Positions 50,439-59,407 of a stretch of 64,000 bases of DNA are shown in pieces. The translations under genes and the position numbers were made by a program. How positions within the stretch are numbered: the stretch's first letter is position 1; every line of letters begins with the position of its first letter. Origin of the DNA: Mucilaginibacter sp. CSA2-8R (GTDB lineage: Bacteria > Bacteroidota > Bacteroidia > Sphingobacteriales > Sphingobacteriaceae). Under the pieces are notes generated by a model, which did not search any database, was not told where the DNA came from, and was given only the letters and a program-made list of their open reading frames with translations. Location of the stretch: positions 1,488,001 to 1,552,000 of the forward strand of contig NZ_CP152389.1 in NCBI RefSeq assembly GCF_038806765.1. The letters are read 5' to 3'.

Positions 50439-50597
50439 ATGAAAAGAACGTTTCAGCCGTCTCAACGTAAAAGAAGAAACAAACACGGCTTCCGTGAGCG
50501 CATGGCAACTGCTAACGGCAGAAGAATTTTAGCTGCAAGAAGAGCTAAAGGCAGAAAAAGATTATCAGTATCTGACGAGCGTCGTCATAAAGCATAA
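50439..50597 (+). CDS. rpmH: 50S ribosomal protein L34
   Basis: This 52-residue basic protein starts [18 protein letters not shown], continues [19 protein letters not shown] and ends SDERRHKA, an unmistakable L34. It lies 73 bp before rnpA, in the order conserved in nearly all bacteria, and has the best two-box promoter of the window in front of it. Confidence 0.98.
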   Translation: MKRTFQPSQRKRRNKHGFRERMATANGRRILAARRAKGRKRLSVSDERRHKA

Positions 50598-50670
50598 TAC
50601 AGGTTGCTTAGCCCAATAGACGGGGCTGGTGCCGTAATTATCTGATTTTCCGGTTAACCATTTAAGCAAT

Positions 50671-51072
50671 ATGTATACTTTTAAAAAGGAAGAGCGGCTA
50701 TGTAATAAAAAGCTTTTAGAAAAGCTTTTTCGTAGCGGCTCTTCCTTTTTGTGTTATCCGTTCCGGGTATCGTGGATGCCGGTCGAGGCAATGCTGCCAG
50801 CTACTGTGCAAGTGGTTTTTGGGGTATCTAAAAAAAGGTATCGCCGGGCAGTTGACCGCAACCTGATTAAACGACGCATGCGCGAAACTTATCGTTTACA
50901 TAAGGAGAAACTATTGTATCTGCCTTTGCAACAACAAAACCAGCAGTTGGTACTTTCTATAAACTATATTGGTAAAGAAATAACCGATTTTAAGTTTATG
51001 GATAAAAAGATGGTTAAGCTTTTGCTGCAAACCTGCGAACAAGTTAATGCAAGCCATGTTAAAGTGGTTTAA
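50671..51072 (+). CDS. rnpA: Ribonuclease P protein component
   Basis: It is the protein subunit that, with RNase P RNA, removes 5' leaders from tRNA precursors. The 133 residues include [21 protein letters not shown] at the N-terminus, [31 protein letters not shown] as the RNR motif ([10 protein letters not shown]) and [19 protein letters not shown] near the end. It overlaps yidD by 26 bp if that gene starts at its first ATG. Confidence 0.95.
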   Translation: MYTFKKEERLCNKKLLEKLFRSGSSFLCYPFRVSWMPVEAMLPATVQVVFGVSKKRYRRAVDRNLIKRRMRETYRLHKEKLLYLPLQQQNQQLVLSINYIGKEITDFKFMDKKMVKLLLQTCEQVNASHVKVV

Positions 51073-51289
51073 AAAGGCGCTGGGCAATTTGTTTTTATTG
51101 CTCATCAAAGTCTATCAAACTGTTATATCGCCAATTTTGCCTTCATCGTGTAGGTACACGCCTACTTGCTCGCAATATGGTGTTGAGGCTATACGCAAGT
51201 ATGGGCCGTTTAAAGGTGGATGGCTAACTTTAAAACGCATTGGCCGTTGCAATCCCTGGGGAGGGCATGGGCACGATCCGGTACCTTAA
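51047..51289 (+). CDS. yidD: Membrane protein insertion efficiency factor YidD
   Basis: This 80-residue protein has a short amphipathic/hydrophobic N-terminus ([18 protein letters not shown]). The family core is [48 protein letters not shown], best recognised by [10 protein letters not shown] and RCNPWGGHG. It helps YidC-dependent insertion of inner-membrane proteins. A second ATG at 51056 is an equally likely start. yidC itself is not next to it here. Confidence 0.94.
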   Translation: MQAMLKWFKKALGNLFLLLIKVYQTVISPILPSSCRYTPTCSQYGVEAIRKYGPFKGGWLTLKRIGRCNPWGGHGHDPVP

Positions 51290-51301
51290 TTTATTAAAAC
51301 C

Positions 51302-51988
51302 ATGAGTTTACTGCTTTTAATAGAAACGGCTACAACATCATGTTCGGTTGCGTTAGTGCAGCAAGGGCAGGTATTGGCAATTAAGGAGCTGAATGAGCGA
51401 AACATTCATGCGGAGGTAATCACCGTTTTTATTGAGGAACTGTTTAGCACAGGCGGCAAAACCTACAATGATTTGGACGCGGTTGCAGTAAGCAGCGGAC
51501 CCGGGTCATATACTGGTTTACGGATAGGGGTATCGACTGCTAAAGGCTTATGTTTTGCGTTAGATAAACCACTGATTGGAATAGAAACTATGCAGGCTAT
51601 GGCGGATGGTATGGTGGCAAAGATTGCTGACAGTAGTGATATCTTGCTATGCCCTATGATTGATGCCCGCCGTATGGAGGTTTACACCGCCTTGTTTGAT
51701 GCCAAGGGTAATCGGCTCAGGCCAACGTCGGCCGAGATTATTGACGAACATAGCTTTGCAGATATCTTACAAAACAACGCTGTTTTGTTTTTTGGCGATG
51801 GTGCCGAAAAATGCAGAGCACTGTTGGAGCAACATCCTAATGTACAATTCGATACCGGATTTGTTAATTCTGCTGCTCATTTGGCGGCAACCGCACAAAA
51901 AAAATTTGATGCATCAATATTAGAAGATGTGGCGTACTTTGAGCCTTTTTATTTAAAAGATTTTATAGCCGGTAAAAAAGCGCGTTAA
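51302..51988 (+). CDS. tsaB: tRNA threonylcarbamoyladenosine biosynthesis protein TsaB
   Basis: TsaB is the non-catalytic partner of TsaD in making t6A37 of ANN-decoding tRNAs. The 228 residues start LLLIETATTSCSVALVQQG and have AVSSGPGSYTGLRIGVSTAKGLCFAL (GPGSYTGLRIG) and PMIDARRMEVYTALFD, all family hallmarks. It ends 6 bp from the stop of the convergent DUF5723 gene. It is the fourth gene of the rpmH-rnpA-yidD-tsaB run. Confidence 0.95.
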   Translation: MSLLLLIETATTSCSVALVQQGQVLAIKELNERNIHAEVITVFIEELFSTGGKTYNDLDAVAVSSGPGSYTGLRIGVSTAKGLCFALDKPLIGIETMQAMADGMVAKIADSSDILLCPMIDARRMEVYTALFDAKGNRLRPTSAEIIDEHSFADILQNNAVLFFGDGAEKCRALLEQHPNVQFDTGFVNSAAHLAATAQKKFDASILEDVAYFEPFYLKDFIAGKKAR

Positions 51989-51994
51989 CGCCGC

Positions 51995-53392
51995 TTAATG
52001 GTTAAAAATATCGTTCCATCTTTTACCCAACGGACCTTGCTCTGAGCCATCAGGATAGTAGCTTTCATTTTTCCAGCGTTCAATCAGTTTTCCGATTTTA
52101 AACGAGAATCCAAAATAAATGCTGGCTCCCGAGTGCGACCGTGCGCTATTAATAGCGTTGCTGTTATCGTTATAGGCACTATAAAGGTTAAAGGTATTAC
52201 CTAATTGTTCGCTGCCTATAAATACCTCAAAGTTTGGTTTTTTGTACATTAGCTGCAGGCCGGTATCAAACTTTTTATCCTCATTCATGATGCCGCTTAT
52301 GGATGCGCTGAATTTACCAAAGCCAACCTGGTTAATCAAAGCCAATGCAGCACCCTGCCCATAAAGCTGTTGCGATACAAGGGCCGTAGGCTGGTACATG
52401 ATATTGCCAAAAATAAATTTTTTAGCCATGGCAAACTCAGCCCGGCCAACAATGGGTTTGGTAAAACCTTTGTAATAGCCGTTTTGGGTGATGGTTTCTC
52501 TAAAAATGTCTTGTCCGCTGCCATTGGTCGGCGTGTTATTAAACGCATTAAAACTGTAGGTAGCCGGCCGGCGCCCCCAATGGATGAATCCTAAATCTTT
52601 GATGTTGCCCTGTAAAATAAGGCCACCTGGAGCCAAAAAAGTAGCACCGATGCCTATGGCCATCCCTGGGTTTTTGAGAGATGGCAGTAAGTCGCGCTTA
52701 GGGTATCTGCCATCTACGTATGTAGCCTGATAAGTGCCCTGCACCAGCGGAACGACTTTGCTGCCTGACACACCCACGCTCGACTGATTAATTACCATTT
52801 TGTTGTAATCTATACCCAGTAAGGTGCTCAGCTTTAGGCCAAATGTGAAAGTGCGGGTTACTTTTTCGCGGTAGGTTAAGCTTAGCTGATGAAAGCCTTC
52901 GTAAAAAGCGCGGCCATTAAAAACATCATTGCGCCCAACCAGTCTGGTGTAATTATTCCCGCCGTTAATTAAATCAACGGCTTCATCAGAGGCGTACCCA
53001 CGGGCATTAGTCTTAATCTGATAAGAGGCTCCTATCTCTACTCGTCCGCTCAATGAGGCAAACATCTTAATCATGCCCAGATACACATTGGTTTGTACAA
53101 AGGCGTTGTTAAACTGATTTTGCCCTGCGGTAAAAGCGGTGTTATTTTCCTGATTTAAAAATATGCGCGTTTTAGCCGGCGTTTGTGCATTGCCGGTTAA
53201 ATAAGTATAAACATTAGCGTTAGCAATAAAGCTTAGTGCATAGTTTTTAGTTGTATCTGCAATAAACGCCGCCTGCGAAGGATTTTCGAAGGAGTCGTAA
53301 AGTGTGCCGGTGTTATACATAGTGAACCTTTGTGCCCAGGCATGGCTCATACCGGCAGAAAACAGTAAAACCGAGAATAATATTTTCTTCAT
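51995..53392 (-). CDS. DUF5723 family outer-membrane protein
   Basis: This 465-residue protein has a signal peptide ending near AWAQ. RFTMYNTGTLYDSFENPSQAAF opens the mature protein, as in DUF5723 (SFENPSQ). Many alternating aromatic beta strands and Gly-rich turns follow, with a final barrel-like IYFGFSFKIGKLIERW. It is predicted to be an outer-membrane barrel of the PorV/FadL-like kind. The frame extends one TTG upstream; ATG at 53392 is chosen. The DUF3352-like gene lies 85 bp upstream on the same strand and the two probably share a transcript. Confidence 0.75.
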   Translation of the reverse strand: MKKILFSVLLFSAGMSHAWAQRFTMYNTGTLYDSFENPSQAAFIADTTKNYALSFIANANVYTYLTGNAQTPAKTRIFLNQENNTAFTAGQNQFNNAFVQTNVYLGMIKMFASLSGRVEIGASYQIKTNARGYASDEAVDLINGGNNYTRLVGRNDVFNGRAFYEGFHQLSLTYREKVTRTFTFGLKLSTLLGIDYNKMVINQSSVGVSGSKVVPLVQGTYQATYVDGRYPKRDLLPSLKNPGMAIGIGATFLAPGGLILQGNIKDLGFIHWGRRPATYSFNAFNNTPTNGSGQDIFRETITQNGYYKGFTKPIVGRAEFAMAKKFIFGNIMYQPTALVSQQLYGQGAALALINQVGFGKFSASISGIMNEDKKFDTGLQLMYKKPNFEVFIGSEQLGNTFNLYSAYNDNSNAINSARSHSGASIYFGFSFKIGKLIERWKNESYYPDGSEQGPLGKRWNDIFNH

Positions 53393-53477
53393 CAAGCTGC
53401 AAAAAGTTAAGTATTAGTAGGCGCCACCAAATTTCAACACAGCCTGATCACCAAAGCGCCGGTACCTGTGGCTTTGC

Positions 53478-55067
53478 TTATTTGCTTAAGGTAGTGCTGT
53501 CAGTAGAGTTAAGTTTAATACACAAATTAGTGTAAAATTGGTTTTCGGAAGCTGACAGTTGATAGGCTGCGGCGTAGTAGTTTTTATAGCCGGGCTCTTG
53601 CTGCTGGTAAGCTTGGGCGTAGGCCGGTTTCAGTGTTCGCCTAAAAACGTTGCCAGCGTTTTTGAAATGAATAAAGAACTCCACATTTGCCCTTTGTGCC
53701 AAAATGTTGTTAAACTGAACGTATTCATCTTTCCTGATCAGGAAATCGCCGTTAATGTAATTCTCTTTATAGTTACTTAACTCGCGCTCAGTATTAGCCA
53801 AAATCAGGTAATTATCAAGTACCATAAAATAAGGTTTTCTAAAATGGGCCAAAGCATCACCCAATAAAAAAACCGGTACCTGGTCATAATTAAACTGCCC
53901 AACCTCATCGTTGTCAGTCATCGTACTGATGTTGCTAAGGTATGGTCTTAAAGTACCGCCATTTTTTATTTTAATGATAGCTACCCTTTCCTGAAAACGA
54001 GTGGTAATTACCGCGAATTCGTTATCCAGCAGCCGGTTAAACTCGCGGTCAAACTGCACGCCGGTTTCGCTTTTCATTTTATTGAATAATCTTCTTTTTT
54101 CAGTGTCTAAGCCCGCAATTTGCTGCCAGTTGGTTAGCTCACTTTCAAAGCGTTTCACATCATCAATAGCATAACTATTGCTGTAAGCTGTGGTGGTCGG
54201 AAATAGATTTTTTAATTGTACTGGCACCGGGTTCATCCTCCGGAACAGGTCGAGGTAACTAACCGGCCGTGTGTTTTTAAACGTAGTGAAGCCGTTAAAC
54301 ATCAGGGCATCACGCTTATAATTTAAGCTAAGGGAGGTAACGGCAGAAAGAATAGGCAGTCCCTTCCATAAATCCAGTTTGTCTTTTTTATAAAACTGGC
54401 TGAGCAGGTGGCCCGCCTGCCGGTAATTGATGTACAAGGCACCCAATGAGGTAGAATTTTGCTGGTCGGGCAATAAGCTGAAGTGTTTGCTCTTGTCCGT
54501 GGGTTTATAATCGAGGCTTTGCTGCAGCAATGTTTTCGAAAAACTACCCGTCATCACTTGTCCGGCTCTTTCGGCCATATAAAAATCGGCATCTAAAGAG
54601 TCTGAATGAATTTTAAACCCACGGCTTTTGCCAAAACTCACCGTTGTAAAGGTGACACCTTTTAAGCTTGCTGTATTCCTAAAAGCCTCAGGCTTTATAC
54701 GCACGCTTTCTGTGGCGGTAAACAGGTAACCCACGCTATCATTAGGTTGCGGGTGTACGGAAATAAAAATATCCTGATCGGCAAAAACGCCATGCAGGTT
54801 GGGGTTGTTGAGCAGCACGTGGCGCAGGGCATTAAATTGCTTTAGGGCAGGTTGCCCAACCAGGGCGGTAAATAATTGGCTGTTTTTATAAATATCGTAA
54901 AAGCTGCTGTCGTTATTAAACTCAAAGATGAGTGCGGCCGAGTCGGGAATGGTATTAATAACTTGCGTGGCGCGTTTGCCCGGTGGGCTTAAATGCCTAA
55001 AATAGGCAACGGTTATCACCGCCGTAGCTGCAACTAAAATAACGGTGATGATAATATGCCTTTTCAT
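53478..55067 (-). CDS. Membrane-anchored DUF3352-like protein of unknown function
   Basis: This 529-residue protein has an uncleaved N-terminal anchor (HIIITVILVAATAVITVAYF, 3-22) and a large periplasmic part. IPDSAALIFEFNNDSSFYDIY near the start and the later YFMVLDNYLILANTERELSNYKENY resemble DUF3352 proteins, which have no assigned function. A Lys/Ser-rich linker is absent. Its start is 94 bp from the divergent DUF423 gene, and a two-box promoter lies in between. Confidence 0.6.
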   Translation of the reverse strand: MKRHIIITVILVAATAVITVAYFRHLSPPGKRATQVINTIPDSAALIFEFNNDSSFYDIYKNSQLFTALVGQPALKQFNALRHVLLNNPNLHGVFADQDIFISVHPQPNDSVGYLFTATESVRIKPEAFRNTASLKGVTFTTVSFGKSRGFKIHSDSLDADFYMAERAGQVMTGSFSKTLLQQSLDYKPTDKSKHFSLLPDQQNSTSLGALYINYRQAGHLLSQFYKKDKLDLWKGLPILSAVTSLSLNYKRDALMFNGFTTFKNTRPVSYLDLFRRMNPVPVQLKNLFPTTTAYSNSYAIDDVKRFESELTNWQQIAGLDTEKRRLFNKMKSETGVQFDREFNRLLDNEFAVITTRFQERVAIIKIKNGGTLRPYLSNISTMTDNDEVGQFNYDQVPVFLLGDALAHFRKPYFMVLDNYLILANTERELSNYKENYINGDFLIRKDEYVQFNNILAQRANVEFFIHFKNAGNVFRRTLKPAYAQAYQQQEPGYKNYYAAAYQLSASENQFYTNLCIKLNSTDSTTLSK

Positions 55068-55083
55068 AATTAGTTATCGTAAT

Positions 55084-55114
55084 CAAATGTAGATTTTTAC
55101 CTTATGGCAATAAA
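55084..55114 (-). promoter_or_regulatory. Promoter of the DUF3352-like/DUF5723 transcript
   Basis: On the minus strand TACATTTG (plus 55084-55091) is an exact -7 box, and TTTA (plus 55111-55114) is placed 19 bp upstream, three of four matching. It is 17 bp before the start codon. On the other strand TAATTTAG (55133-55140) may serve the DUF423 gene. Confidence 0.5.
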
Positions 55115-55160
55115 GTAATACTTGCAATTGGCTAATTTAGCTGTAATTTAAAAAGCCTGC

Positions 55161-55550
55161 ATGCAGAAAAACATTATTATTACAGCAGCCGTACTCGGTA
55201 TGCTGGCCGTTATTACCGGTGCTTTTGGAGCGCATGCCCTAAAAGCCCGTTTGGAGGTATCGCAAATTCAGGTCTGGAATACTGCAGTGCAATATCAATT
55301 CTACCACGTATTAGCATTATTGTTTTTATCAACTTTGGCCCGTAACGACAGCAACCAGGTTTACGCGGCTTATTGGCTGTTTGTTTTGGGTATCGTTTTC
55401 TTTTCCGGATCATTATATCTGCTTTCGTGCTCTTCTATTTTACAGTGGAGCTGGCTGCGTATACTTGGGCCTATAACACCTATAGGCGGGCTGCTGTTTA
55501 TAGCAGGCTGGTTTATGTTGTTGCTTGCTGCCGTAAAAAATAAATTATAA
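55161..55550 (+). CDS. DUF423 family membrane protein (YgdD-like)
   Basis: This 129-residue protein has four hydrophobic segments. AVLGMLAVITGAFGAHALKARL and WNTAVQYQFYHVLALL are the two family signatures (GAFGAHAL, QYQFYHVLALL). ITPIGGLLFIAGWFMLL is near the end. The role is unknown in all organisms. Its stop overlaps the priA start by one base (TAATG), which implies translational coupling. Confidence 0.93.
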   Translation: MQKNIIITAAVLGMLAVITGAFGAHALKARLEVSQIQVWNTAVQYQFYHVLALLFLSTLARNDSNQVYAAYWLFVLGIVFFSGSLYLLSCSSILQWSWLRILGPITPIGGLLFIAGWFMLLLAAVKNKL

Positions 55551-58036
55551 TGCTTGAGTTTGCCGAAACCCGTCATGCCGACCGGCTGACGCTATTTGCC
55601 GAGGTAATATTGCCTTTAGCTATTTCTAAGAATTATACTTACCGGGTGCCTTTTGAATTAAATAACGTGGTTGCCGTTGGTAAAAGGGTAGTGGTGCAAT
55701 TTGGTAAAAGCAAACTTTATACAGCCATCATCAGGTCAATCTCTACTGAGGCTCCAGAACGATATGAGGCAAAGTATTTAATGGAGGTGCTGGATGACAA
55801 GCCTGTTGTAACTGTGCAGCAGTTGGAGTTTTGGAAATGGCTGGCCGATTACTATTTGTGTAATGTAGGCGAGGTAATGAGCGCCGCCTTACCATCGGCA
55901 CTTAAACTAGCCAGCGAAACCCGCATTATGCTTAACCCTGACGAAGCCGTCGACCGCTCGTTGCTGCATGATAAAGAGTTTTTAATAGTTGACGCGCTTG
56001 ATTTGCAGCCTATACTTACGGTAAGTGATATTGTAAAGCTTTTGGGGCAAAAAACGGTGATGCCGGTGCTCAAATCAATGTTTGATAAAAACATTATTTA
56101 CATATCAGAAGAAGTTACTGAACGCTACAAGCCGCGCAAGCGTACATACATTAAACTTAATCCTATTTACGAGGATAATGACCAGCTAAGGGCATTATTT
56201 GTACAGTTGGAGCGCCGGGCACCCAAGCAGGCCGATGCCATACTGGCTTATATCAAATTATCGCGCGAGCAAAAGCTGGTTTCTAAAAATGATTTGGTGG
56301 ATGCCAGCGGTGCCGGGGCATCTATTATTAAAGCACTTACGGATAAAAAAATACTGATTGCCGAAGATAAAAACGTAAGCCGGTTGTATTATGATACCTT
56401 AGAAGCCGGCGCTACTTTTACGCTTAATGAGGCGCAGCAAAACGCGCTGGATAGCATTCGTGCGCAGTTTAATGATAAAGAAGTGGTGCTGTTGCACGGG
56501 GTTACTTCATCGGGCAAAACGCAGGTTTATATCAGGCTGGTTGAGGATGCCATACAGGCAGGCAAACAGGTGCTGTACCTGTTGCCCGAAATTGCGCTGA
56601 CCACGCACGTCATCGAACGGTTGCGTAAATACTTTGGTAATGATATAGGTGTTTACCATTCGCGTTTTACTGATAACGAGCGGGTAGAAGTTTGGCAAAA
56701 AGTATTAAACCATGAGTATAAAGTGGTACTGGGAGCGCGTTCGTCAGTGTTTTTACCGTTCGATAACTTAGGATTGATAATTATTGACGAAGAGCACGAA
56801 ACCTCCTACAAGCAATTTGATCCGGCACCGCGGTATAACGCACGTGATGCGGCCATTTATTTGGCCAGCCGTTATCAGGCTAAGGTTCTATTAGGTTCTG
56901 CTACGCCTTCGTTCGAGTCTTATTTTAATGCGCGAACCAAAAAGTATGGCTTTGCCGAGCTTACCGAGCGTTTTGGCGGTGTAAGTTTACCCGAAATTGA
57001 AGTAGTAAGCATTACCGAAGAAACCAAGCGTAAAACCATGCAATCGCACTTTACAAGTGTGCTGATGAAGGATATGCAAACGGCTATCGAGAATAAGGAG
57101 CAGGTAATTCTGTTTCAGAACAGGCGCGGTTATGCGCCGGTACTGGTATGCCGGGTATGTGCCTTTACGCCGCGTTGCATTAATTGTGATGTTAGCTTAA
57201 CCTTTCATAAAAGCAGCAGCCAATTGCATTGCCATTATTGCGGCTACAAAGAAGAAACGCTCAATACCTGTCCGGCCTGTGGCTCTACCCATTTAGAGTA
57301 TAAAGGTTTTGGGACTGAAAAAATTGAGGATGAATTACAGGTGTTACTGCCCGAGGCTCGTATTGCCCGCATGGACCTGGATACTACCCGTGCCCGCAAC
57401 GCATACCAGAATATGTTAAACGACCTGGAAGAAAAGCGGATTGACATCCTGGTAGGTACCCAAATGGTAGCCAAGGGGCTGGATTTTTCGGATGTAACGG
57501 TTATCGGTATTATTAATGCAGATAGCTTGCTAAAATACCCGGACTACCGGGCTAATGAGCGCAGTTTCCAGATGCTGGCTCAGGTGAGCGGCAGGGCAGG
57601 GCGCAGGGGCAAACAAGGTAAAGTAGTTATTCAAGCGTATAACCCTCACCACAGGGTGGTTGACCAGGTAATTCGTAATGATTATAAAGAACTATACCTT
57701 ACTGAAATTGAAGAGCGGAAAAGCTTTAAATATCCGCCGTTTTACCGCATCATCCAAATGGATGTAAAGCATAAAGATGCCGAGCGGTTATTTCACCAGG
57801 CCGAGTACCTGGCTAACGAGTTGCGCAAGCATTTTGGCGACCGGGTAATAGGGCCTGAATTTCCGCTGATTAGCCGTATCCGTAACTTTTACATCAAATC
57901 TATCATGCTCAAATTTGAGCGCGATACGATTTCCATTGTCAAGGTAAAAACAATTATACGCGAAGTAATTTTGCAGTTTCAAACTACCAAATTAAGCAAA
58001 GGCTGCTTGGTGCAGCCAGATGTAGATCCTTATTAA
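55550..58036 (+). CDS. priA: Primosomal protein N' (replication restart helicase PriA)
   Basis: This 828-residue 3'-to-5' helicase reloads the replisome at broken forks. An N-terminal DNA-binding domain (LTLFAEVILPLAISKNYTYRVPFE) is followed by Walker A GVTSSGKTQVY, the DEEH box in IIIDEEHETSYKQ, and GSATPSFESY. The zinc-binding region has eight Cys (CRVCAFTPRCINC and CHYCGYKEETLNTCPAC), and the helicase C-terminal motifs are VGTQMVAKGLDF and QVSGRAGR. It is complete. The coding start is fused to the DUF423 stop by overlap. Confidence 0.97.
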   Translation: MLEFAETRHADRLTLFAEVILPLAISKNYTYRVPFELNNVVAVGKRVVVQFGKSKLYTAIIRSISTEAPERYEAKYLMEVLDDKPVVTVQQLEFWKWLADYYLCNVGEVMSAALPSALKLASETRIMLNPDEAVDRSLLHDKEFLIVDALDLQPILTVSDIVKLLGQKTVMPVLKSMFDKNIIYISEEVTERYKPRKRTYIKLNPIYEDNDQLRALFVQLERRAPKQADAILAYIKLSREQKLVSKNDLVDASGAGASIIKALTDKKILIAEDKNVSRLYYDTLEAGATFTLNEAQQNALDSIRAQFNDKEVVLLHGVTSSGKTQVYIRLVEDAIQAGKQVLYLLPEIALTTHVIERLRKYFGNDIGVYHSRFTDNERVEVWQKVLNHEYKVVLGARSSVFLPFDNLGLIIIDEEHETSYKQFDPAPRYNARDAAIYLASRYQAKVLLGSATPSFESYFNARTKKYGFAELTERFGGVSLPEIEVVSITEETKRKTMQSHFTSVLMKDMQTAIENKEQVILFQNRRGYAPVLVCRVCAFTPRCINCDVSLTFHKSSSQLHCHYCGYKEETLNTCPACGSTHLEYKGFGTEKIEDELQVLLPEARIARMDLDTTRARNAYQNMLNDLEEKRIDILVGTQMVAKGLDFSDVTVIGIINADSLLKYPDYRANERSFQMLAQVSGRAGRRGKQGKVVIQAYNPHHRVVDQVIRNDYKELYLTEIEERKSFKYPPFYRIIQMDVKHKDAERLFHQAEYLANELRKHFGDRVIGPEFPLISRIRNFYIKSIMLKFERDTISIVKVKTIIREVILQFQTTKLSKGCLVQPDVDPY

Positions 58037-58165
58037 TGTTGCAACGGCAATGTGGCGTTGCTGAGAAATTAGAAGGTTGCATTTCAAACCCTTAGCAGCT
58101 TTGCTAAATTTAATAGCTTGCTTAAGTCCCGAAAAAGCCGTTATTTTTATAGTTTTGCAGCGCAA

Positions 58166-58822
58166 ATGGCTTACAAGTTTATAGATAATTACCGAGAGAA
58201 GGGTGCCCGCAAAAGGCTGGTTGATGTTTTAAAGAAGAAAGGTATTGAAGATGAACAGGTGTTGCAAGCCATCAATAAGGTGCCTCGTCATTACTTTTTT
58301 GATGAAACTTTCTGGAACCAGGCGTACAAGGATATTGCTTTTCCGATAGGTGCAGGGCAAACCATCTCTCAACCGTATACCGTTGCTTACCAATCCGAAT
58401 TGCTGCACATCCATAAGGGGCAAAAGGTGCTCGAAATTGGTACCGGCTGCGGCTATCAAACCTGTGTGCTACTGGAGTTAGGTGCCGAAGTTTATACTAT
58501 TGAACGTCAGGAAGCCCTTTATCAACGCACCGTTCAGGTTTTGCCTTATATGGGTTACCGACCTAATTTCTTTTTGGGTGATGGCTCTAAAGGTATTGAA
58601 AACCATGCCCCGTATGATAAAATTATTGTAACTGCCGGCGCACCCACCGTGCCCGAAGTATTGCTTCGTCAGCTTAAGGTTGGCGGTATGCTGGTAATTC
58701 CTGTAGGCGATGAGCAGGAACAAAAAATGGTAACTATATTAAAGGTAGGGGATAACGATTACGAAAAGGTAGTACTTGACACCTTCCGGTTCGTTCCCTT
58801 AGTAGGCGACCAAGCTTGGTAA
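58166..58822 (+). CDS. pcm: Protein-L-isoaspartate O-methyltransferase
   Basis: It repairs isoaspartyl residues using S-adenosylmethionine. The 218 residues include VPRHYFFDE, the family block GAGQTISQPYTVAYQSELL, the SAM motif VLEIGTGCGYQTCVLLELG, and YDKIIVTAGAPTVPE. In most SAM motifs of the family this block reads VLEIGTGSGYQ, so C for S is a small change. The frame is open upstream to a TTG at 58118, but the ATG at 58166 is preferred. An exact -7 box (TAGTTTTG, 58150-58157) ends only 8 bp before it, which would make the mRNA almost leaderless. Confidence 0.92.
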   Translation: MAYKFIDNYREKGARKRLVDVLKKKGIEDEQVLQAINKVPRHYFFDETFWNQAYKDIAFPIGAGQTISQPYTVAYQSELLHIHKGQKVLEIGTGCGYQTCVLLELGAEVYTIERQEALYQRTVQVLPYMGYRPNFFLGDGSKGIENHAPYDKIIVTAGAPTVPEVLLRQLKVGGMLVIPVGDEQEQKMVTILKVGDNDYEKVVLDTFRFVPLVGDQAW

Positions 58823-58826
58823 TTAA

Positions 58827-58847
58827 GCAATCAGCATTGCTGATTGC
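58827..58847. repeat. 10-bp inverted repeat after pcm
   Basis: GCAATCAGCA and TGCTGATTGC are separated by one base, 5 bp after the pcm stop. There is no T-run on either side, so it is not a standard intrinsic terminator; it could be an RNA 3'-end stabiliser. Confidence 0.5.
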
Positions 58848-58934
58848 CGTGTGAGTTTACAAGAAATACAGACTACTCGTCGTTAATCGCGCTACAAGCA
58901 TCTGCATTCTTGACTCTATATTCTATACTCTAAT

Positions 58935-59384
58935 TTATCTCTTCATTACCCGACTGAGCTCAATTTTGGTATCGCGCTCTTTCATGGTTTCGCGTTTATC
59001 GAAAGTCTTTTTACCTTGGGCCAAGCCAATCTTCAGTTTGGCAAAGCCGCGCTCACTGATAAACATGGCCAGCGGTATTATAGTAAATCCTTTCTCTTCA
59101 GTACGGGTGCGCAGCTTTTTAAGTTCTTTTTTATTCAGCAATAATACGCGGTCGCGCTTAGCTTCATGGTTGTAAAAAGAACCATGCGAGTATTCAGAAA
59201 TATGCAGGTTGCGCACATAAAGCTCGTCGCTTATAAAAGTGCAAAACGCATCATTCAGGTTAGCCTTTCCATCGCGGATCGACTTGATTTCGGTGCCCAA
59301 TAATTTAATGCCCGCGGTATATTCGTCGAGTACGTGATATTCGAAGTAGGCTTTTTTATTTTTGATATACAGTTGTTCGTTCAT
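58935..59384 (-). CDS. smpB: SsrA-binding protein SmpB
   Basis: It brings tmRNA to stalled ribosomes. The 149 residues include NKKAYFEYHVLDEYTAGIKLLGTEIKSIRDGKANL (family block AGIKLLGTEIKSIR), EAKRDRVLLLNKKELKKL, IIPLAMFISERGFAKLKIGLAQGKK and the basic C-terminal tail KRETMKERDTKIELSRVMKR. It lies 23 bp after the mntH gene on the same strand, so read-through from the mntR promoter is possible. The ssrA RNA gene is not seen here. Confidence 0.96.
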   Translation of the reverse strand: MNEQLYIKNKKAYFEYHVLDEYTAGIKLLGTEIKSIRDGKANLNDAFCTFISDELYVRNLHISEYSHGSFYNHEAKRDRVLLLNKKELKKLRTRTEEKGFTIIPLAMFISERGFAKLKIGLAQGKKTFDKRETMKERDTKIELSRVMKR

Positions 59385-59407
59385 GGCTTAGCCTGCAAAT
59401 ATGCAAT

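Noticed and set aside
58041..58061. GCAACG/CGTTGC hairpin after priA as terminator
   Set aside because: The stem is only 6 bp, the loop is 9 nt and no T-run follows.
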